Positions 15,833 to 24,676 of a DNA stretch of 64,000 bases are shown piece by piece (the stretch's first letter is position 1; each line of letters begins with the position of its first letter). Under the pieces are notes generated by a model, which was not told the origin of the DNA, did not search any database, and saw nothing but the letters and a program-made list of their open reading frames with translations. Position numbers and translations under genes: made by a program. This stretch comes from Bacteroidota bacterium (GTDB lineage: Bacteria; Bacteroidota; Bacteroidia; Flavobacteriales; Weeksellaceae): the NCBI GenBank assembly GCA_018902795.1, contig JAHIQD010000015.1, forward strand, positions 1 through 64,000, read 5' to 3'.

Positions 15833-18066
15833 TAATTCACTACAGCAATTTTTGCCGTTGCTTTATCGGTTCCGTCAGCATTGGTCATCAATACGAAATA
15901 AATTCCCGAAGCTACACGAACACCACGGTGATTATTAAGATTCCATTCGTAATAACCGCCTCTTGAAACGGCCTGGTGAACCAAATTTCCGGCTGCATCG
16001 GTGATTCTGATATTTGTTTTCTCGGCCAGTCCTCTAATGCTTACATTTCCTTTGTATTTGGAGTAAACTACTGGATTCGGATAAACCAATACATCACCGA
16101 AATTCTCAGATACATTAAGCACGTCGCCCTGGTATACCATAACTCCGTCAAGTGTTACAAAATACACTTTCCCGGTGGCATTGTCTACCTTAATATCGGT
16201 AACGTTATTGTTTGGAAGTGGGGAATTCGCCTTGGTAAAATGTTTAAGAGTCTGCTCCCCATTTGAGCTTAAGTAAAACACCCCACCGTCATCAATCGAT
16301 ATCCATTTCTGGTTTCCGGCATCCACCTCAATCTGTAAAATATGACTGTCCCGGAAAAGTTCTTCACCCAAACCATTTTCTTCAATGATAATTGGACTAG
16401 CCTGCGGATTATCTTCAGTTAGAATGGCAGAAGGATTACTGATGATCCGGAGACCAATCCTGGTTCCGATCCAAATGTCATCATTCTTATCTATAATTGC
16501 TGAAACCACTCCATCTGCGGGAAGGTTATTACCCTTTCTAAGGATTTTGAAACGGTCATCCGACGTAGAAGAAGGCGTATTTTTATAATCATAGATCAGT
16601 AAACCTCCGCTGGAAAAAAAGGGAGCCGGAATAAAAATGATCCCATCTTTTACAAATGGCTTTTGAACAAGCCCTGCCGAGGTAGAAGAAACCTGACCAA
16701 ACTGATCTGAAACCGGAATATAATAGTAAAAACCAATCTGTCCGCTTGTGCCGTTTGCACTCCATTGTGAAACAAAAAGCTGATTATTTTCATCAAAAGT
16801 AAGGCCCACTACCCTGTTGTAAGCCCCACCCGAGTTTGCATAAATTTTAGCAAACTGATCATTATCCATCCGATAAATACCTTTGCTGCCGTCATAACTT
16901 GTATAGTTAGTAAAGAAAATCTCGCTTGGTCTAGATGGATTTATCACCGCATCTAGCACATTATAGGGAACGCTTGTGTTCCGGAATAAGTCGGGATATA
17001 TCCACTTAGTTCCATTAAAATGGTAATAACCAAAATTCCGAATGATCGCATCATTATAAGCATCTCGTCCTCCAGTCGAGATCACAATCTGGCTTCCCCG
17101 CAGATCAATCTTATATGACGTATTATTATACGGCCCGTCCGGTTTCAGTAAATCGCCCGCTTCATTCTTCATTCCTGAAACTTTGGATCCTGCGTAAACC
17201 TGGGAATTCGAATAAAAACCGGTGTTTAACTGTTCTCCCGCATCATAAGATTTTAGAAATGTCCCGGAAGTGGTGAAAACTGAAACGGTGGTAATATCTG
17301 CAACAATGATGTTTTGTGAAGTCACCACGACATCCTGAATATTCGAAAAACTTCTCGGAAGGTTTGCAAATGTATTCCCGTCACCAAATTTCACTGTAGT
17401 CGCATTTGCATAAGCAACAACATTTCCTGTAGCAATTTGACTGAAACTACCCGCAGCGACCGTATTCCAGGTAGAGTATATTGGGAAGGTAACGTTCATT
17501 TCGTGCGATTTTAAACCTGTTGCGGTAACCGCATATACAAAATTGTCTTTAACGACCGCCTCTTTAGCTGCTTCATAGATTCCGCCATTCAGAAAAAATG
17601 AAGAATCCGCAAACTCTTTCCGGTCCAGTTTAAATACCGAAACCCCATAACCCACCGAAATCACCGCAAGATTTCCTGTAATTGAAATATGATTGATTTT
17701 TTTATCACCGCTATAGCCCGATGCAATGGGAATATCAACTACATAAGTAATTCCGTCCGGCGTAATCACGTCCATCGATCCGTTTTTATAGCCTACTAAA
17801 CCAATTTTAGTTTCAGGATTATAGTCGAATGCCGAAATTTTCACCTCGTGTAACCCGTTTGCTTTAGACAGTTTTTTAAGCTCGCCGGAAGCGGGCGTGT
17901 AAAAGAATATTCCGTTTTCTGTGGCAGCGATAAGTTTCCCGCTATCTTCCCGAATCGCCAAAACATTATTATAGGAAAACAAATCGGTCCATTTACTGGA
18001 AGAAATAACCTGCGCAGTACTACATAAAGAGAATGCAAGGAATAAAAACGGTAATATTTTTTTCAT
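15832..18066 (-). CDS. porZ: Type IX secretion system surface protein PorZ
   Basis: Starting at the ATG at 18066 gives 744 residues with a signal peptide (MKKILPFLFLAFSLCSTAQ). Two beta-propeller-like regions follow (WTDLFSYNNVLAIREDSGKL, later DDIWIGTRIGLRIIS and VYFVTLDGVMVYQ, typical two-component-propeller blades). The C-terminal ~80 residues are a type A sorting domain (VYPNPV, IRITDAAGNLV, SGIYFVLM). PorZ belongs to the surface attachment complex that processes and anchors T9SS cargo. Pairing with recO is usual in this group. An upstream in-frame start at 18093 would only add nine residues before the signal peptide. Confidence 0.88.
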   Translation of the reverse strand: MKKILPFLFLAFSLCSTAQVISSSKWTDLFSYNNVLAIREDSGKLIAATENGIFFYTPASGELKKLSKANGLHEVKISAFDYNPETKIGLVGYKNGSMDVITPDGITYVVDIPIASGYSGDKKINHISITGNLAVISVGYGVSVFKLDRKEFADSSFFLNGGIYEAAKEAVVKDNFVYAVTATGLKSHEMNVTFPIYSTWNTVAAGSFSQIATGNVVAYANATTVKFGDGNTFANLPRSFSNIQDVVVTSQNIIVADITTVSVFTTSGTFLKSYDAGEQLNTGFYSNSQVYAGSKVSGMKNEAGDLLKPDGPYNNTSYKIDLRGSQIVISTGGRDAYNDAIIRNFGYYHFNGTKWIYPDLFRNTSVPYNVLDAVINPSRPSEIFFTNYTSYDGSKGIYRMDNDQFAKIYANSGGAYNRVVGLTFDENNQLFVSQWSANGTSGQIGFYYYIPVSDQFGQVSSTSAGLVQKPFVKDGIIFIPAPFFSSGGLLIYDYKNTPSSTSDDRFKILRKGNNLPADGVVSAIIDKNDDIWIGTRIGLRIISNPSAILTEDNPQASPIIIEENGLGEELFRDSHILQIEVDAGNQKWISIDDGGVFYLSSNGEQTLKHFTKANSPLPNNNVTDIKVDNATGKVYFVTLDGVMVYQGDVLNVSENFGDVLVYPNPVVYSKYKGNVSIRGLAEKTNIRITDAAGNLVHQAVSRGGYYEWNLNNHRGVRVASGIYFVLMTNADGTDKATAKIAVVN

Positions 18067-18144
18067 GTGTTTATTTGTGTTCTTAATAGTCAATAAAATG
18101 ATTTGAAATACTAATATATCACAAATTCATTGATTATTTATTTT

Positions 18145-19095
18145 TTAAACCAAAATGCTGTCATCTATAACCTGGTTATTCCAGGAAATATTTTTAACAT
18201 TTTTATTTTTGTCGAAGTAAAAATCGAGTTTTCCCAGAAGCAATCCGGCCCAGCCAACCTGGTTGACCAAGACATTCTTCCCTTTCCGGTTCGTAAACGA
18301 TTGTGGTTCCGGTAAAAAAGTGTGAGTATGTCCGCCCAAAATCAAATCAATTCCGTCGGTTTGTGCAGCCAGAATTTTATCAGACATTTTCTTTGGATCG
18401 TCCTTATAATCGTAACCGATATGCGAAAGACAGATTACCAGATCACATTTTTTATCGTTTCTTAAAAATTCAGAATAATGCTGTGCGATTTCAACTGGAT
18501 CTTGATAAACCGTTTCTCCGTAACTTTTTTTACCAAGTAAACCGGCAAGTTCAATTCCTACACCGAAAATACCGACTTTAATTCCGTTTTTATTGAAAAT
18601 TTTATACGGAGTTGTTTGACCGTCAAGAATCGTGTTTTTAAAATCGTAATTGGAGCATATGAATGGAAATTTCGCATTCGGTAATACTTTTTTGAAACCT
18701 TCCAAACCATTGTCAAAATCATGATTTCCCATTGTGGACGCATCATAACCCATCATCGACATCAGTTTAAATTCCAGTTCACCACCAAAAAAATTAAAAT
18801 AAGGTGTTCCCTGAAAAATATCGCCTGAATCGAGCAAAAGAACATTATTTTCCTCCTTTCTAATCTTCTGAATTAAAGCCGCTCTTCTCGCAAAACCACC
18901 CTGATTGGGATTACGCGTATAACTGGAGTCGAAAGGTTCGATTCTGCTGTGCTGATCGTTGGTATGAAGAATGGTAAGTTTGTGTTCAGAACTTAAATCC
19001 AAAGATTTAAAATTTTCTGCCAAAAGAAGATTCGGTGCCAAAGTCATTGCTAAAGTTCCACCGCCTATTGTTTTTAAAAACTGCTTTCTATTCAT
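18145..19095 (-). CDS. Metallophosphatase (5'-nucleotidase/UshA N-terminal domain)
   Basis: A 316-residue exported calcineurin-like phosphoesterase corresponding only to the catalytic half of UshA-type 5'-nucleotidases. Metal ligands are visible in LHTNDQHSRIEP (NDQH 46-49), LLLDSGDIFQGTPY (Asp92), MGNHDFDNG (123-129) and LILGGHTHTFL. The N-terminus MNRKQFLKTIGGGTLAMTLAP resembles a Tat signal but has only one of the two arginines. The substrate-binding C-terminal half is encoded just upstream at 19088-19858; the two genes overlap by 8 nt, so the products are probably made together. Confidence 0.88.
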   Translation of the reverse strand: MNRKQFLKTIGGGTLAMTLAPNLLLAENFKSLDLSSEHKLTILHTNDQHSRIEPFDSSYTRNPNQGGFARRAALIQKIRKEENNVLLLDSGDIFQGTPYFNFFGGELEFKLMSMMGYDASTMGNHDFDNGLEGFKKVLPNAKFPFICSNYDFKNTILDGQTTPYKIFNKNGIKVGIFGVGIELAGLLGKKSYGETVYQDPVEIAQHYSEFLRNDKKCDLVICLSHIGYDYKDDPKKMSDKILAAQTDGIDLILGGHTHTFLPEPQSFTNRKGKNVLVNQVGWAGLLLGKLDFYFDKNKNVKNISWNNQVIDDSILV

Positions 19096-19858
19096 CAGTT
19101 TTAACTTTTTTATTTTTAAAATTTAGTCTTACATCTTTCGGAGCTGTAATTTCCGGATTTGCCTTGAATTTTTCGATGAATAAATCCCGCAGTTTAATTC
19201 CCGTCGCAATAACTTCCCCTTTCCCGAAAAACGCCATATTATCTCCTCCCAAAGCCAAATAATCTGAGGTCGCAATATAATACATTTTATTGGAATCTAT
19301 TTTCTGACCATTAACCAATGCATTGGTAATCACACCGTTGTCGGTTTCAATAGTCAAATGGGAAACCGGATTGTTTTTCTGAGTTTTCAGATAATAATCG
19401 AAAAGTCCCTGCAGATCTGATCCTTTCATTTTTACGATCATCACCTCATTTTCGAAAGGCATTACCTCGTAAATATGTTTCGTAAGAATATCTCCCTTTC
19501 CAATGGTAGTTCGTATTCCGCCAATATTAATTACTGCGCCGTCAACACCGTTGGTAATTCCGTTTTTTTTCGCCCATTGGTCCGCACCTTCAAAAGTATA
19601 ATCAGCAAGAAGATTTCCTAAATTACTGTTGTCGCCTTGCTTGGTGAGATCAACGGCGGTGTGGGAAAGTCTGGTATTCATTTTCCCCTCCACTTCTTTT
19701 TTGTAAGGTTCGATAACGTTTTTGAAATTTTGGTCCTCCTCTAAATCTTTGGAGATCGAAATATTTTTGTCAGGCTTTATTTGAGTAATATTCAGCGGCG
19801 TTTTACATGACGTTAAAGACAAAACTGCCAAACCGAGAATGAAAAATTTTCTGTTCAT
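19088..19858 (-). CDS. 5'-nucleotidase C-terminal domain lipoprotein
   Basis: A 256-residue lipoprotein (MNRKFFILGLAVLSLTSC, Cys18) carrying the 5'-nucleotidase C-terminal domain that in UshA binds the nucleoside. Recognisable segments are GDNSNLGNLLADYTFEGAD, AVINIGGIRTTIGKGDI and YEVMPFENEVMIVKMKG, followed by YYIATSDYLALGGDNM. It precedes and overlaps the catalytic-domain gene, so the order is reversed relative to the fused enzyme (C-domain first, N-domain second). The two chains presumably assemble in the periplasm; that is inference. Confidence 0.88.
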   Translation of the reverse strand: MNRKFFILGLAVLSLTSCKTPLNITQIKPDKNISISKDLEEDQNFKNVIEPYKKEVEGKMNTRLSHTAVDLTKQGDNSNLGNLLADYTFEGADQWAKKNGITNGVDGAVINIGGIRTTIGKGDILTKHIYEVMPFENEVMIVKMKGSDLQGLFDYYLKTQKNNPVSHLTIETDNGVITNALVNGQKIDSNKMYYIATSDYLALGGDNMAFFGKGEVIATGIKLRDLFIEKFKANPEITAPKDVRLNFKNKKVKTDE

Positions 19859-19941
19859 TGAGATAAAATCTTGAGTTGCAAATATAAAGATATGAATATA
19901 AACTTATGATTTTTTTTAATAAATTCTTGCATTAAATTTTG

Positions 19942-19949
19942 TAATTTTG
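19942..19949 (+). promoter_or_regulatory. -7 box of dapA
   Basis: TAATTTTG matches TAnnTTTG and lies 19 nt before the dapA ATG. No clear TTTG is visible at -33, only a T-rich stretch. Confidence 0.5.
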
Positions 19950-19968
19950 AAACATTAATATTATAAAA

Positions 19969-20841
19969 ATGAGTAATTTAAAAGGAGTTGGTGTTGCGTT
20001 GGTCACACCTTTTAATGAAGATTTATCCGTGGATTTCGATTCGCTTACCAAACTGGTCGAATTCAATATCGAAAACGGAACGAATTATCTGGTGGTTTTA
20101 GGAACTACTGCTGAAGCTGCAACGCTGTCAACAGAGGAAAAACAGCAGGTGATTGATCATATCATCAAGGTTAACAATAAACGTCTTCCATTGGTTTTAG
20201 GCATCGGCGGAAACAACACAATGGAAGTTAAAAAGCAGATTGAAGACACCGATCTGTCGGCTTTCGATGCGGTACTTTCAGTTTCTCCTTATTACAACAA
20301 ACCAAATCAGGAAGGGCTTTACCAGCATTATAAAATGGTAGCTTCCACAGGAAAAGATATTATCATCTACAACGTTCCTTCCCGAACAGGACAAAACATT
20401 GAGGCCTCAACCACATTGCGTTTGGCCGAAGAATTTCCGAATTTAATTATGATTAAAGAAGCTGCACCGAACATTCTGCAGTATTTTGACATTTTAAGAC
20501 TGAAACCCGCTAATTTCAATTTGGTTTCCGGCGATGACGAATTTACGCTTCCCGTAACTTTAGCAGGTGGAAACGGTGTAATTTCAGTGATTGGACAAGG
20601 CTATCCTAAGGAATTTTCAACAATGGTTCAGTTGGCGTTCGACGGAAAAGTGAAAGAAGCTTATGAAATCCACAACAAACTGGTTGAAATTACTAGACTG
20701 ATTTTCGCAGAAGGAAATCCTGCCGGAATTAAAACAGTTTTAGCAGAAAAAGGAATCATTAAAAATTATTTGCGTTTACCTTTAGTTGCTGCAAGTGCAG
20801 GTTTACAGGATAAAATTAAAGCTGAAATGGCAAAAATTTAA
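19969..20841 (+). CDS. dapA: 4-hydroxy-tetrahydrodipicolinate synthase
   Basis: Condenses pyruvate with aspartate semialdehyde, the committed step to diaminopimelate and lysine. The 290-residue TIM-barrel protein shows GTTAEAATLS (pyruvate carboxylate loop, normally GTTGE), SVSPYYNKPNQEGLYQHY, the catalytic tyrosine in YNVPSRTG, and the Schiff-base lysine in MIKEAAPN. Length is standard. It has its own promoter and a bidirectional terminator shared with the convergent BtuF-like gene. Confidence 0.96.
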   Translation: MSNLKGVGVALVTPFNEDLSVDFDSLTKLVEFNIENGTNYLVVLGTTAEAATLSTEEKQQVIDHIIKVNNKRLPLVLGIGGNNTMEVKKQIEDTDLSAFDAVLSVSPYYNKPNQEGLYQHYKMVASTGKDIIIYNVPSRTGQNIEASTTLRLAEEFPNLIMIKEAAPNILQYFDILRLKPANFNLVSGDDEFTLPVTLAGGNGVISVIGQGYPKEFSTMVQLAFDGKVKEAYEIHNKLVEITRLIFAEGNPAGIKTVLAEKGIIKNYLRLPLVAASAGLQDKIKAEMAKI

Positions 20842-20860
20842 TCCGCACAAACTAATAAAT

Positions 20861-20892
20861 AAAAAAGGACTTTTGAAAAAGAGTCCTTTTTT
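20861..20892 (+). terminator. Bidirectional terminator between dapA and the BtuF-like gene
   Basis: AAAAAAGGACT/AGTCCTTTTTT forms an 11-bp stem with T runs on both strands. Its right arm reaches the stop codon of the opposing gene. Confidence 0.85.
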
Positions 20893-21616
20893 ATTTGCAG
20901 TTTGCGGCCAAAGTTTTAAAGTAGTTCTCACATTTTGCAAGATGCGTTCCGTACCAGGAAAAAGCTTCGCCATCGACCAGAATTATTTTTGAATCGGGAA
21001 GTTTTTTCTGAAGTTCGTCAATGTGTTTTTGCTGAAACGGAAAAGGTTCAGAAGAAAGAAAAATATAGTCAGCCGGCTTCATCTCTTCAACAGAAATTTC
21101 GGGGTATCTTTTTCTGTTTTTAAATACATTTTCAAAGCCAATCTTATCCAAAACATCATGAATAAAGGTATCGGAACCTACCGTCATATAAGGATTTTTC
21201 CAAATAAGATAAGCGCATTTCTTTTTTTGAGAATCTGAAAAACCATGAAAGACCTCATAAATTTTCATGTTGAATTTCTGTGCTATTTCCTGTCTGTTCA
21301 AAAGATTTCCTAAGTTTTTCAGCAGATAATAATTATCTTCCAAAGTGGAAATATTGGTCACCAGAACTTTAAAATTTTTATCCAGTTCCTTAATCTGTTC
21401 TTTTACGTTTTCCTCTTTATTGGCAATAATTAAATCCGGTTTTAAACTTTTAATTTTTTCAATATTCAGATTCTTCGTTCCCCCGATGATTTCGACGTTT
21501 CGAACTGAATTTTCGGGATGAATACAGAATTTCGTTCTTCCTGTAATTTCAGTTTCATTTAAACCAAAATCAAAAAGAGTTTCAGTAATACTCGGAACAA
21601 GAGATATAATTTTCAT
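20891..21616 (-). CDS. Helical-backbone metal receptor family protein (BtuF-like), no signal peptide
   Basis: A 241-residue protein of the periplasmic cobalamin/iron-chelate binding family. KIISLVPSITETLFDFGL, the GTKNLNIEKIKSLKPDLIIANKEENV segment and VEEMKPADYIFLSSEPFPF match BtuF-type receptors. It lacks a signal peptide and lipobox and begins directly with the first beta-strand, so it is probably cytoplasmic. No permease or ATPase gene is adjacent. Stand-alone members are widespread; their ligand is not known from sequence. Confidence 0.8.
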   Translation of the reverse strand: MKIISLVPSITETLFDFGLNETEITGRTKFCIHPENSVRNVEIIGGTKNLNIEKIKSLKPDLIIANKEENVKEQIKELDKNFKVLVTNISTLEDNYYLLKNLGNLLNRQEIAQKFNMKIYEVFHGFSDSQKKKCAYLIWKNPYMTVGSDTFIHDVLDKIGFENVFKNRKRYPEISVEEMKPADYIFLSSEPFPFQQKHIDELQKKLPDSKIILVDGEAFSWYGTHLAKCENYFKTLAANCK

Positions 21617-21666
21617 GAGACCGAAAAAATTAAAAATTAATTAGAAAAAAAATGTATCCTCTAAAA

Positions 21667-23007
21667 TTAAAGCATTTTTCCGCTGAGGAAAATTCCGGCA
21701 ATGGTGAAATAAATAATTAAACCTGTAACATCAACTAAAGTTGCCACAAACGGAGCCGAAGATGTTGCGGGATCCAGTTTTAAACGTTTAAGCACAAAAG
21801 GAATCATAGAGCCCGAAAGCGTTCCCCAAAGCACGATTAATACTAAAGAAAAAGAAATACTCAGCGCAACATAAATCCAATATTCGCCATAGTCGAACAA
21901 ACCGGTTTTCTGCCAGATCATAATACGGATAAAACCAATAGATCCCAAAATTCCGCCAAGACACAACCCGGAAACAATTTCTTTCCGCATGACATACCAC
22001 CAGTCTTTCAGCGTGATTTCCTGCAAAGCCATTGCACGGATAATCAGCGTTGCAGCCTGTGAACCCGAATTTCCGCCGCTGGAAATAATAAGAGGAACAA
22101 ATAACGCGAGCACTACCGCCTTTTCGATTTCATGTTCAAAATAACCCATTGCAGAAGCCGTTAACATTTCGGAAAAGAAGAGAATTACCAGCCAGGTTGC
22201 CCGTTTTCTGATCATCTCCGTCCACGAAGTTTGGATATAAGGCAGATCAAGCGCCTCAAGTCCCCCGAACTTCTGGATATCTTCCGTATTTTGCTGCTCA
22301 ATTTGATCAAGAATATCATCAATCGTTACGATTCCCACTAAAACCCCTGCTTCGGTAACAATCGGAAGCGCGGTTCTGTCGTACTTTTCAAAATACTGCA
22401 CTGCATCTTCTTTGGATGTGGTAGTGGTAATCGCCACAAAATGATTATCGGTAATATCAGAAATCAACGTGTCTTCTTCCGCTAAAAGCAGGGAACCGAT
22501 AGCGATATCGTCAATAAGTTTATTTCTTTCGTCAACAACATAAAGATGGTTCATCGTTTCCATCCTCTTTCCGACCTTTTTGATTTGCTGAAGACACCGT
22601 TTTACCGTCCATTCTTTTCTGATCTGGATATAATACGGCGTCATAAGTCTAGCGATGGAATCTGCATTGTAGCCTAAAAGCTTCAGGGCAATTCTTCTCT
22701 CCTGAGGATTCAGGTGATTGATGGAATACTTGATGAGTTCATCAGGAAAATCTTCGAATAAAGCCGTTCTGTCATCGGGAGTCATTGCATTAAGAATCTC
22801 AGAAACCTCTTCGCTTCCGATACTTCGGAGGGTTTCTTCCTGAAAATCAGGATCAAGGTGGGAGAAAACTTCTGCTTTATATTGTTTCGGAACTTTCAGA
22901 AACGCCAAAACGCGCTCACTTGCCCGAAGGCCGCTGAGTGTTTCTGCAATATCTGCGGGATTAAAAATAAGTTCCTGGGTATCCAATATTTCTCTGTTGA
23001 ACTGCAA
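21667..23007 (-). CDS. mgtE: Magnesium transporter MgtE
   Basis: Mg2+ channel of the inner membrane. The 446-residue protein has the MgtE N-terminal domain (FNPADIAETLSGL through LKLLGYNADSIARLM), two CBS domains (about 135-250) that sense Mg2+, and five C-terminal membrane helices including ISSGGNSGSQAATLIIRAMAL and the PFVATLVDVTGLI pore segment. No ATG exists in frame between the upstream stop and the conserved N-terminal domain, so translation appears to start at TTG (23007). A TATTTTTG at 23012-23005 overlaps that codon and may be coincidental. Confidence 0.95.
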   Translation of the reverse strand: MQFNREILDTQELIFNPADIAETLSGLRASERVLAFLKVPKQYKAEVFSHLDPDFQEETLRSIGSEEVSEILNAMTPDDRTALFEDFPDELIKYSINHLNPQERRIALKLLGYNADSIARLMTPYYIQIRKEWTVKRCLQQIKKVGKRMETMNHLYVVDERNKLIDDIAIGSLLLAEEDTLISDITDNHFVAITTTTSKEDAVQYFEKYDRTALPIVTEAGVLVGIVTIDDILDQIEQQNTEDIQKFGGLEALDLPYIQTSWTEMIRKRATWLVILFFSEMLTASAMGYFEHEIEKAVVLALFVPLIISSGGNSGSQAATLIIRAMALQEITLKDWWYVMRKEIVSGLCLGGILGSIGFIRIMIWQKTGLFDYGEYWIYVALSISFSLVLIVLWGTLSGSMIPFVLKRLKLDPATSSAPFVATLVDVTGLIIYFTIAGIFLSGKML

Positions 23008-23064
23008 AAATAACTCAAAAACTTACAATTAACGAATAAATGGGTGTGATTAAATTTGAAAAAA

Positions 23065-23634
23065 CTAATTCTCCGCCACGCTGAGGTTATAGCTTTTAGA
23101 TTTTCTAAGGGTTTTTCCCATGTTGGTCATTGCGCCGCTTGTTCCTATCTTAATGGAATTTTCAGCAGACCCCAGAATTCTGGCGTTCTTTTTATAAGTG
23201 TCATAATCAGTTTCTGTAATGAAATTCCCCAGAGAATCATAGAGTTTCATACTGATAATTACCTGATTGGAAAAAACATATTTCCCCAGTCCTACTTTGA
23301 AATATTTGACTTTCGGAACAATGGCCAGCTGTGCATTGTTATTTTTACAGTATTCTTTGAGGCTTTCAACATCTACCGAATCGAACGGCATATAAGAATC
23401 CACACGGAGGATCTTATAATTACGGAAAGGACCGCTTTTTTCGGAAATAGCAGAATAAAACGCCGAATAGGTCGGCTCTTTTATTTCATCAATATCGGGG
23501 AAAACTTCAGGGTTGAAGTAAATGATATTCTGCATCTTTACTTCCCTGGAAAAAATGCCCTTCTGTGCATGAACTGACTGAAAGCCAGCCAGAAGAAAAA
23601 TGGCACCAAAAGTAAATACGTAAAAATTTTTCAT
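23065..23634 (-). CDS. Exported protein of unknown function
   Basis: The ATG at 23634 yields a 189-residue protein with a signal peptide (MKNFYVFTFGAIFLLAGFQSVHAQ). I do not recognise the family. The mature part mixes alpha and beta segments (AQLAIVPKVKYFKVGLGKYV, VIISMKLYDSLGNFITE) and looks like a small periplasmic protein. The promoter at 23680-23650 lies between this ATG and a further upstream in-frame codon, which supports the shorter start. It lies between mgtE and rpsO as a single gene. Confidence 0.65.
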   Translation of the reverse strand: MKNFYVFTFGAIFLLAGFQSVHAQKGIFSREVKMQNIIYFNPEVFPDIDEIKEPTYSAFYSAISEKSGPFRNYKILRVDSYMPFDSVDVESLKEYCKNNNAQLAIVPKVKYFKVGLGKYVFSNQVIISMKLYDSLGNFITETDYDTYKKNARILGSAENSIKIGTSGAMTNMGKTLRKSKSYNLSVAEN

Positions 23635-23649
23635 TAGAATCTGTACTTG

Positions 23650-23680
23650 CAAAAATACTGCCATTGAATGAATTGACAAT
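23650..23680 (-). promoter_or_regulatory. Promoter of the exported unknown gene
   Basis: On the minus strand TATTTTTG (23657-23650) is preceded by ATTG (23680-23677) at 19 bp. The ATG lies 15 nt downstream. Confidence 0.5.
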
Positions 23681-23741
23681 GAAAATTTTAAGAATTTTTT
23701 AACATTTAATTCTATCGTTTCAATCTAAAGAAGCAATAATG

Positions 23742-23773
23742 TTTTCGTAAAAAAGAAAAATGTTGTACTTTTG
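23742..23773 (+). promoter_or_regulatory. Promoter of rpsO
   Basis: TACTTTTG at 23766-23773 with a TTTT/TTTC -33 region at 23742-23746. The 5' leader is about 33 nt. Confidence 0.6.
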
Positions 23774-23809
23774 CACCCGTTACATAATAATCATTAAAAT
23801 AATATTGGA

Positions 23810-24079
23810 ATGTACTTAACAACTGACAAGAAGAAAGAAATCTTCGCAAAACATGGAAAGTCTGAAACAGACACAGGTAGTACTGAAGGGCAAATTGCAT
23901 TATTTACCTACAGAATCAACCATTTATCACAACACTTAAAAGCTAACCGTCACGACTACGCTACGGAAAGATCTTTGGTAATGTTGGTAGGTAAAAGAAA
24001 AAGTTTATTAGATTATCTTAAGAAAAAAGAAATTGCACGTTACAGAGCAATTATCGCTGAATTAGGAATTAGAAAATAA
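23810..24079 (+). CDS. rpsO: 30S ribosomal protein S15
   Basis: Primary 16S rRNA-binding protein that organises the central domain of the small subunit and contacts the 50S subunit. The 89-residue sequence has the S15 signature: HGKSETDTGSTEGQIALFTYRI, LSQHLKANRHDYATERSL, and LVGKRKSLLDYLKKK. Standard length. It has its own promoter and a strong terminator, and is about 600 bp upstream of pnp, which in many bacteria is the next gene. Confidence 0.98.
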   Translation: MYLTTDKKKEIFAKHGKSETDTGSTEGQIALFTYRINHLSQHLKANRHDYATERSLVMLVGKRKSLLDYLKKKEIARYRAIIAELGIRK

Positions 24080-24097
24080 TCTTCCATTACAAAAGAA

Positions 24098-24128
24098 AAA
24101 AAGCAACTCATCTGAGTTGCTTTTTTTT
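24098..24128 (+). terminator. Terminator of rpsO
   Basis: AAAAAGCAACTCA/TGAGTTGCTTTTT, a 13-bp stem with a 2-nt apparent loop, followed by T. The A run on the 5' side makes it potentially bidirectional. Confidence 0.9.
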
Positions 24129-24142
24129 ATTCCGGTTACCGG

Positions 24143-24385
24143 CTATACCCGTCTTCCGGTTAATAGATTGATAACCACAAGCAAAATAATAGATCCTACA
24201 GCCCCTGTCAGAATCTGACCGATCACTGCAGTTCCGAATGTTGTTCCCAACAGGTAATATCCTATTACACCGCCTACAATTCCGACAACGATATTGCCTA
24301 TTAAACCAAGGCTTCCGCCTTTAAAGATTTGTGATCCTAACCATCCGGCAATTGCGCCGATAATAAGTGTCCATAAAATTCCCAT
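24143..24385 (-). CDS. GlsB/YeaQ/YmgE-family small membrane protein
   Basis: An 80-residue, glycine-rich protein with three membrane helices (about 3-20, 28-46, 54-75): LWTLIIGAIAGWLGSQIFKG, GNIVVGIVGGVIGYYLLG and ILTGAVGSIILLVVINLL. This is the transglycosylase-associated (Tag) family of envelope stress-induced membrane proteins; its biochemical role is unknown. It is convergent with rpsO and separated from it by the rpsO terminator. Confidence 0.88.
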   Translation of the reverse strand: MGILWTLIIGAIAGWLGSQIFKGGSLGLIGNIVVGIVGGVIGYYLLGTTFGTAVIGQILTGAVGSIILLVVINLLTGRRV

Positions 24386-24597
24386 AATATTAAATTTTTA
24401 ATTGTTTGATTTTTTTTATACATGAAATATGCCATTTGCACATCAGCCAAGACGAAATTTCAAAAATTTTAAATTTAAAAACCTTCCAAACCCTAAAATC
24501 TCTCCCGCTGAAATCATCAACTGAACAAAGTGAACTAACTTCAAAAAAACCAACACTTCACGGAGCGTCCTCAAAATCAAATTATAAGAAAAAACCG

Positions 24598-24605
24598 TAT
24601 ATTTG
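24598..24605 (+). promoter_or_regulatory. -7 box of pnp
   Basis: TATATTTG is a perfect TAnnTTTG box and sets a leader of about 70 nt. The leader contains a GC-rich hairpin GCACTC/GAGTGC at 24640-24657, about 20 nt before the ATG. The rest of the 290-bp gap (24386-24676) shows nothing else convincing. Confidence 0.55.
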
Positions 24606-24676
24606 CCCACGAAAATTTAAAAAGATTAAATATTTAACCGCACTCAATACGGAGTGCCAAAGACGAAACAAATTTT

